From: JABDGZ01 sp964487685 | Lineage (GTDB): Bacteria; Omnitrophota; Gorgyraeia; Zapsychrales; Fredricksoniimonadaceae | Reading direction: 5' to 3' | NCBI GenBank assembly: GCA_964487685.1 | Contig: CAZASA010000013.1 | Location: 1-42,127 of the forward strand | Length of the DNA: 42,127 nt | Part shown: in pieces, positions 33,612 to 42,074 of the stretch | Layout of the letters: every line of letters begins with the position of its first letter | Numbering within the stretch: the stretch's first letter is position 1 | The notes under the pieces: model-generated | Database searches by the model: none | Seen by the model: the letters and a program-made list of their open reading frames with translations, nothing else | Told to the model about the DNA's origin: nothing | Made by a program: the position numbers and the translations under genes

Positions 33612-36600
33612 ATGTTTATCTCCATTAAAACATTATATTGGCGGCGCTTTGTATGTTGTTGGGTCGCCATTTGTTTTGTTATAAACAGTATCCCTATGGC
33701 CCAAGCTCAGGATTTCCGTTTGCCGGCACCTGGGGTGATGGTTCGTTTAAGCCCTGAATTCAACCCCCCGATCCTCAAAGGCCTCAAGGTCCATCCGGAC
33801 AATCCATTCAAATTTGATTTTATTTTAGACACCGGAGATTCCGGATTATCTGTAGAGACGCCATTAATGGCGTCTCTACGAAATGAATCTACAAAATTAA
33901 TAAAATACTTCCTGGCTACCTTGACCATTCCTGAAAAGGACCTGTGGGTCAATCTTTCACCTTACGAAAAAAACCGCATTATCCCGTCATCTTTTGGCCT
34001 GACAACAATGGGACGTGACCTGCTGGCCGAAGATTATATGCTCAAACAGATCACTGCGAGCCTTATCTATCCCGAAGATACAATAGGCAAGAAATTCTGG
34101 AAGCGCATTTATGAAGAGGCAGCCAAGAAATTCGGCACGACGAACATCCCGGTCAATACCTTTAACAAGGTCTGGATCGTCCCGGAAAAGGCCGTAGTTT
34201 ATGAAAATGCCAAAGAAGGCACCGCCTATGTCGTTGAAAGCACCCTTAAGGTCATGCTTGAGCAGGATTATTTGTCATTACAGAAGCATGAAGGCATTCA
34301 ATCGCAGGACGGTAGAGACGCCATTAATGGCGTCTCTACGAATCAATTAGGCAGTCAGATTGTCCGCGAGATAGTCATCCCTGAATTGACCAAGGAAGTC
34401 AATGAAGGCAAGAATTTTTATCAATTACGACAAGTGTATAACAGCCTGATCTTAGCCACTTGGTACAAAAAGAAAATCAAGGACAGTATTTTGGAACAAG
34501 TATATGCGGGTAAGAAAAAGGTTGCCGGGGTCAGCATTGACGACCCCAAGGAAACGCAAAAGATTTACCAGCGGTATTTGAAAGCATTTAAAAAGGGAGT
34601 TTATAACTTTATCAAAGAAGATGTGGACCCTGTTACTCAGGAAACCATCCCAAGGAAATATTTCTCCGGGGGGACGGAGTTTGATGATAATGCCATGAAC
34701 GCGGCTATGTCGGTTACAAAAAATCCATCGGTAATAAATTTTTCAGGAAGCCTGATAAAAAGGTTTTTAGTTTTAGCAGTTGGTTTGACGGTGTTTCAAG
34801 CATTGGCGACTGCCCAAAGCCTGCCAACAACAGTTCCCCAGATACCGGCAACTAAGCAAGTAGAGCCTACGCCGGTTGACCTGGGAACCATCGAAAAGGA
34901 ATATCAAGGGGCCATTGCTGCCGATGATCTTATAGCGGTTAATCAAGTATTAATTGACGCACATCATTTAAGGAACCCTGAACAGGCCCAATTTGACATC
35001 AAGGTGTCCCATATCAATGCCAGGGGAATAGCCCATGATGCCCTAAAATCATTGAGGGACTTGATTAGTAGCACTAAGTTGAGATTATCAAAGGACCAGG
35101 TGAATGATCTTAAGGATATCAGGAACATTTGGAAATCCCACGGTGTGGGGACCTGTGTCAGGACCATTGATGAGATATTAAGGCTAAATGATGGCGTGGT
35201 GGATAATGAGGCTGATCTTAAGACGGGTATTAATAATATTTTAAATACCCTTAAAAATACGACCGGTCAAGATTTGAGTCTGGACCTTATTGATGAAAAA
35301 CTTTGGGAAGCGGAAGACCTATTTTTCAGGTTAGAAAAAATCAATCCGGTGCAGGCTGTGCCATTTTCAAGAAAGGATTTTGTTGATGGTTTAAATAATA
35401 TTTTCATTTCAAAGGGGTATTATATTTTCCAATGGAGCGGATTTAATTTTGATAGGGATGACAATTTGTTCATTCTTTTTCATATTGAAAAAAGGGTCAT
35501 GGTAACTACGGACCAGGGCATTTTCCCCATTTATTTATCTGAACAAAAAACACAAATGTTTAACGATAGTACGATTTCCGTGGATGGATGGTCTTATCCT
35601 GATCTTGGTTTTGGTATTGTTAATTTGGAAGGTTCTAAAACGAGTGATTACAACGAAATCGCTCCGGTTTTGGAAGGCGGCAAACCATTTTTACCCATTG
35701 ATTCACCAAGTTTAATTCAAGTCTATAAAGACCTGATAAATAGGGCCTTTCAAGGAAAAACTTTGGATGAACGCCTCGCTATCGTGAAATCAAAGCTGAT
35801 CGCCCATGAGGCAGACCATTTAAGGCTGGGTAAGATAAAGCAATCAGCAGGTAATGCCGAAGGCCAAAGCGATCATTACGGGGCAGAAGAGACCCTGGTC
35901 CTATTACATACTTTGTCTAATCCTAATGTTGAGCCTTTTCATGAATTAGCTCGGATGGTTAAAAGTTCTGAATTAAAACCTATCAAGGATGCATTATTGG
36001 CTTTAACAAATACTAATGATGTTAATGCAATGTATTTATGGCTTGATGACATGGCTTCACCTGTCATAACAGCAGACATGATCAGAAAAATTGCAGGAAC
36101 AGCTGCTGACAAGTATGGAAGGGAAGTCTGGAAACCTTCAAAAAAGATTTCTACTACAATGCCTAATACCACCTATAAGGTTGATTTCAATCCGGCCATG
36201 ACCGTTCGCCTGAATGTCTTGGGGAAATACGACAAATCCCGTCCCCGGCAGATTATTAATGGCTCGGGCCAAGTCTTCACCAAAGATCACGCCATGCAGT
36301 CAAAACAGCTTTTAGCTGGAAGATCATTGAAAACGATAGGTTTTGTGGGCACCTTTTTACTTATGGTATCTGCGGCGTTTGGACAGACTAAGGAATTTAA
36401 TAAATTATATCATCAGGATAAGCGGGCCAATAATAGTAATAAAACATTAGCAGAAGACCAAAAGGAGTTGAGTACGAATCTCAATATTATGTTTAATAAT
36501 GTAAGAACAGCATTTGGAGACATTGTTCCGGATCAACTTAAAGCGCCTCAATTAAAGAAAATAACTCAAGAGGCCGAAACCTTCAGTGAATTTACAGGAG

Positions 36601-39600
36601 ATATAGCTAAAGTATTGGGTCCTCTGGCAGTCCAATATGAAAATAACCCTAAAAAAATGGCCCCTGAGCAAATAGAAAGATTAAAGGAATTGGAAAAAGA
36701 AGTTGCAAGCTGGGATTATTTGTATTGGAGTTTCAATGTAAGATTTGATAAGAATGTCAGGGAAACTATGAAGGCAGGGATGAATCCGTATTATTTATCT
36801 AATAGCATTGTCGGCAATCAGTGGGAGGGAATGATCAGGACCGCTGTTTGTGATGGTTATTGCCAAGAAGGGGCTGCAACATTCTTTGACGAGGGTTTTC
36901 CTGAAGGCACAGTATCTTTGATGCAGGTCACTAAAAATGCCGAGGGTGAGAACATGATGGTAGGTCCCGAACGGCATATTAGTCTTTTGATCCATATGCC
37001 TGGTGATTCGGAATTCTGGGATCTGGCCCAACCCCAGGCAGTAGCCCAGGGTGAAGGAATTTGGCCGGCGGTCAATCGTGTCAAACATCAAGCTGTCAGT
37101 GTCCCTGACGGTAAAGGCGGATGGAAAATAGTTACATCGGATGGGAATAATCTTGACAAGATCACCGGGTTCACATTCCATGAGATCTTTGAACTTAATC
37201 AAATCCAAAATCAAATCGTGGATTTGCAGATGATATTAAAAACTGTTTCAGAGAGCGCGAATAATAATTTTGTGTCGGTTGATCCGGAATTTAATGGAAA
37301 AAGATTGGATGATATGCAGGTAAGCCTTGACCATTTATACCAAAACACCACGGTAAAAACGCATGAGTATCTTTATTCAACTATTTTGGATTTATATAAA
37401 GGACTTAGGCGTACACGTATAGATGTAGATAATCAACAAGCGCAACAAGCTCTTGAAAATGAAGATCTAGAGAAGGCTTTAGGATTATTTAATCATGTTT
37501 TAGATGAAATTAATTCGACACCCTTAGTTGATGAAGATTTACGCAATATGAAAATAAATGTTGAAGGTAACATCAAGCTTATTAATTCGTTACAGAAAAT
37601 GGGAATTGCTAATCCTACCATTTCTTGGCCCAAGATTTATTCTGCTTTTGGCTTAGTTGCTTTTCTTTTAGTTAAAAGGACTTTAGGGAAAAAACCGGCT
37701 GTCACCGGTGTCCCGGCTGTCAAGAAGGTCCCTAATTCCAGCGCTGTCCCAGGTATTGTTATTCCTACGGTCTCTGATAAAGAAAAAGGAATTCAACAGT
37801 TTGAGGTATTGATGAAGGAATTTCATCGGGGAAATGCTTGGGGGGATTTTATTGAACCGATCCGCAGCCTACCTTTAAAAGAGCTTCTTTCAATGATGCA
37901 GAAAAAATACAATACTAAATATTTTAGTACACTATTTGAGGCTTTTTTTAAGCGTATTCATCAGGTCCCTGATGATGATTTAGGAACTATGGGGCCGGGA
38001 TTTTACAGGAGCATAGCTGAGCGGATATTAAACGAATCTCGAGGGATTAAAACAGATCCCACTAAGGAATTTGATCATTTTTTAACCCTTCTTGATCTTT
38101 ATTGGGAACATGATTTTGAATTGATGACGGGATTTAAAACCACTAATGGCGTGCTTTCTAAACCTTTTGTTTATCGGTCAGGACTCACGGTGGCTTATGC
38201 GACAGGGCTTAGTGATGAGTTTGCAAAGCTTTTTGATATGTGGAGAATAAGGATACAAGAATCCCATTTGACAACGCTAACTTTAGAAAATGTTAAGAAG
38301 ATCGCGGCAGACATGCTCAATGATATCCGTTCGGGGAAAATAGCTATTCCAAAAGAGCAGCTGCGTACTCAAACAAAAATATCTCTTACAAAAAGAGTGA
38401 TTGCTTCGATAAACAACGGTTTACAAGCAACAGTAGAAAAAAAGAACCCTGATATGGTTAATCCAAAAGTCGAAGTAGAAATGATAAAGGGAGGTGTCAC
38501 TTTATTTATTACCTCTCAAGTCAATGGAAGATATATCACTACTGTTACCCCGATATCAAAAGCAACGTTTGCCCTTACATGGTTAATTCCTGCCATTGTC
38601 AGAACGGTAGGTAATAAAGCAAGGGGGTCAGCAGACCAGGCGATGACAGGCAGGGTCCATTTTGTTTTGAATTTCCACAGGACAATGTCACGGTATGCAG
38701 AGGTTTTGAAGACCCGTGTCCAAGGGGCCGATATTATCATGATCGAAGAATCGGGGATTTTATATGCTTCAAATCAAAAGCATTATATGAATGAAGATTA
38801 TAATAGGGTCTCAAGAGGTGAGTTAGCACCTGAAGCATTGTTTAGGATCCCTGGAGTAAATTGGCTTATGCCTGAAGCTGCAAGGGCGGCTTTTGAGGCA
38901 ATTTACAGGTCAGGGAAGAAGGTGTTTGGTATAAATCGTTCACCGGAATATGCAAAATTAGAAGTATTATTTTCCAAAACCTCGGATCTATTTAATGTTG
39001 CACTATCAAAAGGGGATATTGGCAAAGCCATCGATATTTATAAGCAATTGATCGATATTCAGGGCAAATTATTTGCTTCAATGGATAAACAAACAGTTGA
39101 TCAGATCAGGGCTATTCGTCAGAGTTCACCTGATAAGAAGATCCTGGTCATCAGAGGAGTATCTCATACTTCGCCTTTTATCCTTCTTCGTAAGGGTGAC
39201 AATGCGGATACGGTTACAAGGGAGATATTAAAGCCTGAAGGTGAACCATTCGTGTTCACTTTAGATGATTCGCTCAAGCGAAGGACCACTTTTAGAATAT
39301 TAAATATCAATCCCCTAGTAAACGGACGAGCGATCACTGATGCTGAATATATTTCAGCCATGGCATCGGTCATGATGCTCAATACGGCAACTGATCAACA
39401 AAAGGCAGATATTAAATTTTCATTATTGAATAAATTAGCAAGAAAAGTTAATAGGCAATTGTTAGATGATTTTGGAGCTCGATATAAAGGGAATCATGAC
39501 TTGGATTTAGAAGCCTATAAGAATTTAATTCGCAACTGGATCTTGGAAAATAATCTTGCAACCGGATATGAATTAGTGCAAATATTTGGGGCGGATTGGG

Positions 39601-41963
39601 CAATGCGAGAGCTCCCTATTCCTTTGGCAAATCCGATGCATACTTTATACGGAGAGACCATTGTAGGTAAAGGTTATCAAGGGCCAACACCTATAAATAC
39701 AAAAATGATCCGTCCATTACGCGATGGAAGTATAACTCCGCAAGCTAAAGAAAAATGGGTCAAGTCTTTTAGCCCTGAGATGCAGCCTGCCGCACAATTT
39801 ATTGTGGATAATATTCAATATATTCCACAGGAAGAATTTGAAGGCGCTTTATCAAGATCGGTCAATGCTTTCACCCGGGAGATAAAAAACAGGCCATTTG
39901 CTGTTGTGGATTATCATAAAGGAGGAGAATTCGATCAAGGCGGAGATTATAAAAGTAATGGCTGGGTCCTGGGCATTGCCAAGGAATTGGGTTTACCAAA
40001 ACCTAAGGAAGAGATTAAAGTGGTTGGGGGAAATTTTGATATTAAAGATTTACGTAATTTTGTACAAAAACATCCGGATATCAAAGACCTTGTATATATT
40101 GATGATATGAGTTTTAGCGGAGTTCAAATCTATGAGGTATTTAATGAATTTATAAGGGGAGGGTGGGTACGAAGAAGTGTTTTAGGGGATAAGATATTTG
40201 ATTGGTTGATCGATAATGATTATTTTGAAGAAAGATTAAAGGATCTAACTCCCGAAGAAAAATTAACATTTGCAACATCCGCGCATCCCAAGACATTGAC
40301 CGGTCCTATGAAGGATAAATTAAAGAATGCATATCCTGACCAATACCCAGGCATCATTACCGCACTTCAAGAGGTCAACAGAAGTTTTTTAGACGGCATT
40401 AAGGTGCACATTGTAATTCCGTATATAACTTCAGGTAATTGGGTAGTTGATGATAGGAATAATTTCAAGGTCTATCAACATGTGACTGTCTCAACGATAA
40501 GTGAACTGATCAAGAAGGCGAATTTAGATGCCCAAACAAGGGATTATGTAAGAATGATCATACCAAGTTATGTGGATTTGGAAGATGAAAGAAATTATGT
40601 GTTAACCTATCTTCAGCATAAGATCAGTGATAATTTTGCCATTCATGATCGAAGGCTTATACCTGATATAGAGCCGCCGTATAAAAGAGGTTATATCGAT
40701 TGGTTTTTAAAAAATTTGCCGCCAGCTGAACCAATTCAAAAAGGTCAACCGAAGACCCTGGAGGAATATCTTCAAGGGTTGACAGATTACAGCTCTGAAA
40801 TGCAAAAGATGGATGATCAGAGCGGTATTCAAGGCGGCTCAGGTGACGGGACAGAGCATGTTAAGATGAGAGATTCAAGCGGCAAGGTTTGGTTGGCTAA
40901 ATTTTATCGGCCGGATCGTTTGCACAGGGCCCTGGCTGACCAGTTAGTTGCACAATTATCGGCTAAATTAGGGTTATCAACGACGATGGAATCCAAAATT
41001 GGACGATTGGGCAACAGGATTTTTTCTTTTGTGGCTTGGCAGGATGGAACCATGCCTTTGAACAGCTTAATGCCGGATAATATGACAAATACTAAGGATA
41101 ATATTGATGGGTTCTTGAATAAATTATATAAAAGCGAACTCAAACAGATCATCAAAGAGCAGGTTTTGGATTGGCTTGTCTCTAATCATGATGCTAATGC
41201 TATCAATTTCTTAAGAAATGGAGGCGGAGGACTTTTAGCTATCGATAAAACCCAAGCTTTCAAATATATTGGCCAGAAGGACGAAAAATTATCTACGGAT
41301 TATAATCCCAATGCTCCCTTTAACGGAGCAGACAATGTCGCGTATATGCCTATTTATAATCTTGTTGTGCCAGCGATCAAAGAAGGACGTTTGGAATTAT
41401 CAGAGAAGCCATCAAAGAGGTTATCAAAGCAAGAGGCGTGGGAAGCCGTAGATGAGATCATCCAGGAGGTTGAAGATATTAATGATGATGAATATAGGCA
41501 GATGTTGGAAGATTATGCCAATTTTCGATTTAATATCATCAACAGTAAGGAAGATCAAAAATCTGGTTTAGACAGGGATACCTTCATGACATTGGCTTTT
41601 AAGCGTAAAAAGAACCTCCGTCAAGATTTTAGGAATTTATATGGTCTAAACGCTGCCATGAAAGCAACAGAAGGGCAGGCAATGACAGTAGAAAATCGAG
41701 AGAATCCAGCCATGAATGCTAAGGGTGGTATTGATTTGACCCCGGCCAATATGAATTTACAGACTAAAGTGATGGATTCCCGCTTTCGCGGGAATGACAG
41801 TGAAGGAATAAAATTTCATTTGGACCCAGCACAGCTGGCACAGTTGCAGAATGCCCCTGGCTTTGTGCCGGTCATTATCGATGTTGAACCTTTAGGTGAT
41901 TTGCGCCGTTTTTTAGGGGTTGACAGCCCACCCAATTTGACCCCTCAAACTATCAGTTCCTGA
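33612..41963 (+). CDS. Giant modular secreted protein with several enzyme-like domains (2783 aa)
   Basis: A signal peptide (MAQAQDF) and the shared N-terminal domain (to about 355) come first. Further signal-like hydrophobic segments lie near 376-396 (ending ATAQS), 905-922 (ending AFGQT) and 1340. Candidate modules are as follows. A metalloprotease-like HEADH is at 732-736. A Cys/His/Asp arrangement is at C1080 or C1084, H1122 and WDLAQP, reminiscent of transglutaminase-like proteases. A phosphoribosyltransferase-like YIDDMSFSG is at 2162-2170. A lipid-kinase/HipA-like core has NHDANAINF (2525-2533) with AIDK (2543-2546). The C-terminal GGIDL domain closes the protein. Domain names are inference from short motifs. 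Ala-Met-Thr tags lie between modules. The ATG has no ribosome site. Confidence 0.82.
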   Translation: MFISIKTLYWRRFVCCWVAICFVINSIPMAQAQDFRLPAPGVMVRLSPEFNPPILKGLKVHPDNPFKFDFILDTGDSGLSVETPLMASLRNESTKLIKYFLATLTIPEKDLWVNLSPYEKNRIIPSSFGLTTMGRDLLAEDYMLKQITASLIYPEDTIGKKFWKRIYEEAAKKFGTTNIPVNTFNKVWIVPEKAVVYENAKEGTAYVVESTLKVMLEQDYLSLQKHEGIQSQDGRDAINGVSTNQLGSQIVREIVIPELTKEVNEGKNFYQLRQVYNSLILATWYKKKIKDSILEQVYAGKKKVAGVSIDDPKETQKIYQRYLKAFKKGVYNFIKEDVDPVTQETIPRKYFSGGTEFDDNAMNAAMSVTKNPSVINFSGSLIKRFLVLAVGLTVFQALATAQSLPTTVPQIPATKQVEPTPVDLGTIEKEYQGAIAADDLIAVNQVLIDAHHLRNPEQAQFDIKVSHINARGIAHDALKSLRDLISSTKLRLSKDQVNDLKDIRNIWKSHGVGTCVRTIDEILRLNDGVVDNEADLKTGINNILNTLKNTTGQDLSLDLIDEKLWEAEDLFFRLEKINPVQAVPFSRKDFVDGLNNIFISKGYYIFQWSGFNFDRDDNLFILFHIEKRVMVTTDQGIFPIYLSEQKTQMFNDSTISVDGWSYPDLGFGIVNLEGSKTSDYNEIAPVLEGGKPFLPIDSPSLIQVYKDLINRAFQGKTLDERLAIVKSKLIAHEADHLRLGKIKQSAGNAEGQSDHYGAEETLVLLHTLSNPNVEPFHELARMVKSSELKPIKDALLALTNTNDVNAMYLWLDDMASPVITADMIRKIAGTAADKYGREVWKPSKKISTTMPNTTYKVDFNPAMTVRLNVLGKYDKSRPRQIINGSGQVFTKDHAMQSKQLLAGRSLKTIGFVGTFLLMVSAAFGQTKEFNKLYHQDKRANNSNKTLAEDQKELSTNLNIMFNNVRTAFGDIVPDQLKAPQLKKITQEAETFSEFTGDIAKVLGPLAVQYENNPKKMAPEQIERLKELEKEVASWDYLYWSFNVRFDKNVRETMKAGMNPYYLSNSIVGNQWEGMIRTAVCDGYCQEGAATFFDEGFPEGTVSLMQVTKNAEGENMMVGPERHISLLIHMPGDSEFWDLAQPQAVAQGEGIWPAVNRVKHQAVSVPDGKGGWKIVTSDGNNLDKITGFTFHEIFELNQIQNQIVDLQMILKTVSESANNNFVSVDPEFNGKRLDDMQVSLDHLYQNTTVKTHEYLYSTILDLYKGLRRTRIDVDNQQAQQALENEDLEKALGLFNHVLDEINSTPLVDEDLRNMKINVEGNIKLINSLQKMGIANPTISWPKIYSAFGLVAFLLVKRTLGKKPAVTGVPAVKKVPNSSAVPGIVIPTVSDKEKGIQQFEVLMKEFHRGNAWGDFIEPIRSLPLKELLSMMQKKYNTKYFSTLFEAFFKRIHQVPDDDLGTMGPGFYRSIAERILNESRGIKTDPTKEFDHFLTLLDLYWEHDFELMTGFKTTNGVLSKPFVYRSGLTVAYATGLSDEFAKLFDMWRIRIQESHLTTLTLENVKKIAADMLNDIRSGKIAIPKEQLRTQTKISLTKRVIASINNGLQATVEKKNPDMVNPKVEVEMIKGGVTLFITSQVNGRYITTVTPISKATFALTWLIPAIVRTVGNKARGSADQAMTGRVHFVLNFHRTMSRYAEVLKTRVQGADIIMIEESGILYASNQKHYMNEDYNRVSRGELAPEALFRIPGVNWLMPEAARAAFEAIYRSGKKVFGINRSPEYAKLEVLFSKTSDLFNVALSKGDIGKAIDIYKQLIDIQGKLFASMDKQTVDQIRAIRQSSPDKKILVIRGVSHTSPFILLRKGDNADTVTREILKPEGEPFVFTLDDSLKRRTTFRILNINPLVNGRAITDAEYISAMASVMMLNTATDQQKADIKFSLLNKLARKVNRQLLDDFGARYKGNHDLDLEAYKNLIRNWILENNLATGYELVQIFGADWAMRELPIPLANPMHTLYGETIVGKGYQGPTPINTKMIRPLRDGSITPQAKEKWVKSFSPEMQPAAQFIVDNIQYIPQEEFEGALSRSVNAFTREIKNRPFAVVDYHKGGEFDQGGDYKSNGWVLGIAKELGLPKPKEEIKVVGGNFDIKDLRNFVQKHPDIKDLVYIDDMSFSGVQIYEVFNEFIRGGWVRRSVLGDKIFDWLIDNDYFEERLKDLTPEEKLTFATSAHPKTLTGPMKDKLKNAYPDQYPGIITALQEVNRSFLDGIKVHIVIPYITSGNWVVDDRNNFKVYQHVTVSTISELIKKANLDAQTRDYVRMIIPSYVDLEDERNYVLTYLQHKISDNFAIHDRRLIPDIEPPYKRGYIDWFLKNLPPAEPIQKGQPKTLEEYLQGLTDYSSEMQKMDDQSGIQGGSGDGTEHVKMRDSSGKVWLAKFYRPDRLHRALADQLVAQLSAKLGLSTTMESKIGRLGNRIFSFVAWQDGTMPLNSLMPDNMTNTKDNIDGFLNKLYKSELKQIIKEQVLDWLVSNHDANAINFLRNGGGGLLAIDKTQAFKYIGQKDEKLSTDYNPNAPFNGADNVAYMPIYNLVVPAIKEGRLELSEKPSKRLSKQEAWEAVDEIIQEVEDINDDEYRQMLEDYANFRFNIINSKEDQKSGLDRDTFMTLAFKRKKNLRQDFRNLYGLNAAMKATEGQAMTVENRENPAMNAKGGIDLTPANMNLQTKVMDSRFRGNDSEGIKFHLDPAQLAQLQNAPGFVPVIIDVEPLGDLRRFLGVDSPPNLTPQTISS
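33852..33879 (+). repeat. 28-base perfect palindrome (copy 1)
   Basis: The arm GTAGAGACGCCATT is followed at once by its exact reverse complement. It starts on a codon boundary and is read as VETPLMASLR, which adds length relative to the paralogue at this loop. It is identical to the copy at 34312. Confidence 0.85.
34312..34339 (+). repeat. 28-base perfect palindrome (copy 2)
   Basis: This is an exact copy of the palindrome at 33852, with three more matching bases (GAA) after it. Here it is read in another frame as GRDAINGVST. It lies in the loop that carries a different repeat (30537) in the 1214-residue paralogue. Confidence 0.85.
41776..41795 (+). repeat. dRS3-like hairpin repeat inside the C-terminal domain
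   Basis: ATTCCCGC-TTTC-GCGGGAAT is a perfect 8 bp hairpin, flanked by TGG and GACA. It is read as the peptide MDSRFRGNDS. This hairpin and peptide are a very widespread repeat (dRS3/ATTCCCG type). It interrupts the conserved passage between LQTK and GIKFHLDP. Confidence 0.75.
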
Positions 41964-41972
41964 TGGTAATTC

Positions 41973-42001
41973 TTGACTAGATTATATAAATCAAGTATAA
42001 A
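41973..42001 (+). promoter_or_regulatory. Sigma-70-like promoter, probably for the tRNA
   Basis: TTGACT (41973-41978), a 17 bp spacer and TATAAA (41996-42001) lie about 70 bases before the tRNA. A second TATAAT (42030-42035) is closer but has a poor -35. No terminator for the giant gene is visible in this gap. Confidence 0.5.
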
Positions 42002-42074
42002 AGACTTTCATTATAATAATAACTCACGGTATAATAAGTTTTTAATCATGCTGGCGAATTTCATTCGAAATTTT

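Noticed and set aside
33852..34339. CRISPR array
   Set aside because: The two identical palindromes are more than 400 bases apart, lie within an open reading frame, and no regular repeat-spacer pattern exists anywhere in the window.
38643..39300. EreA/TraB-like hydrolase domain in the second giant protein
   Set aside because: Segments such as FHRTMSRYAEVL, DIIMIEESG and VIRGVSHT are suggestive, but I could not identify a consistent catalytic set, so no domain was called.
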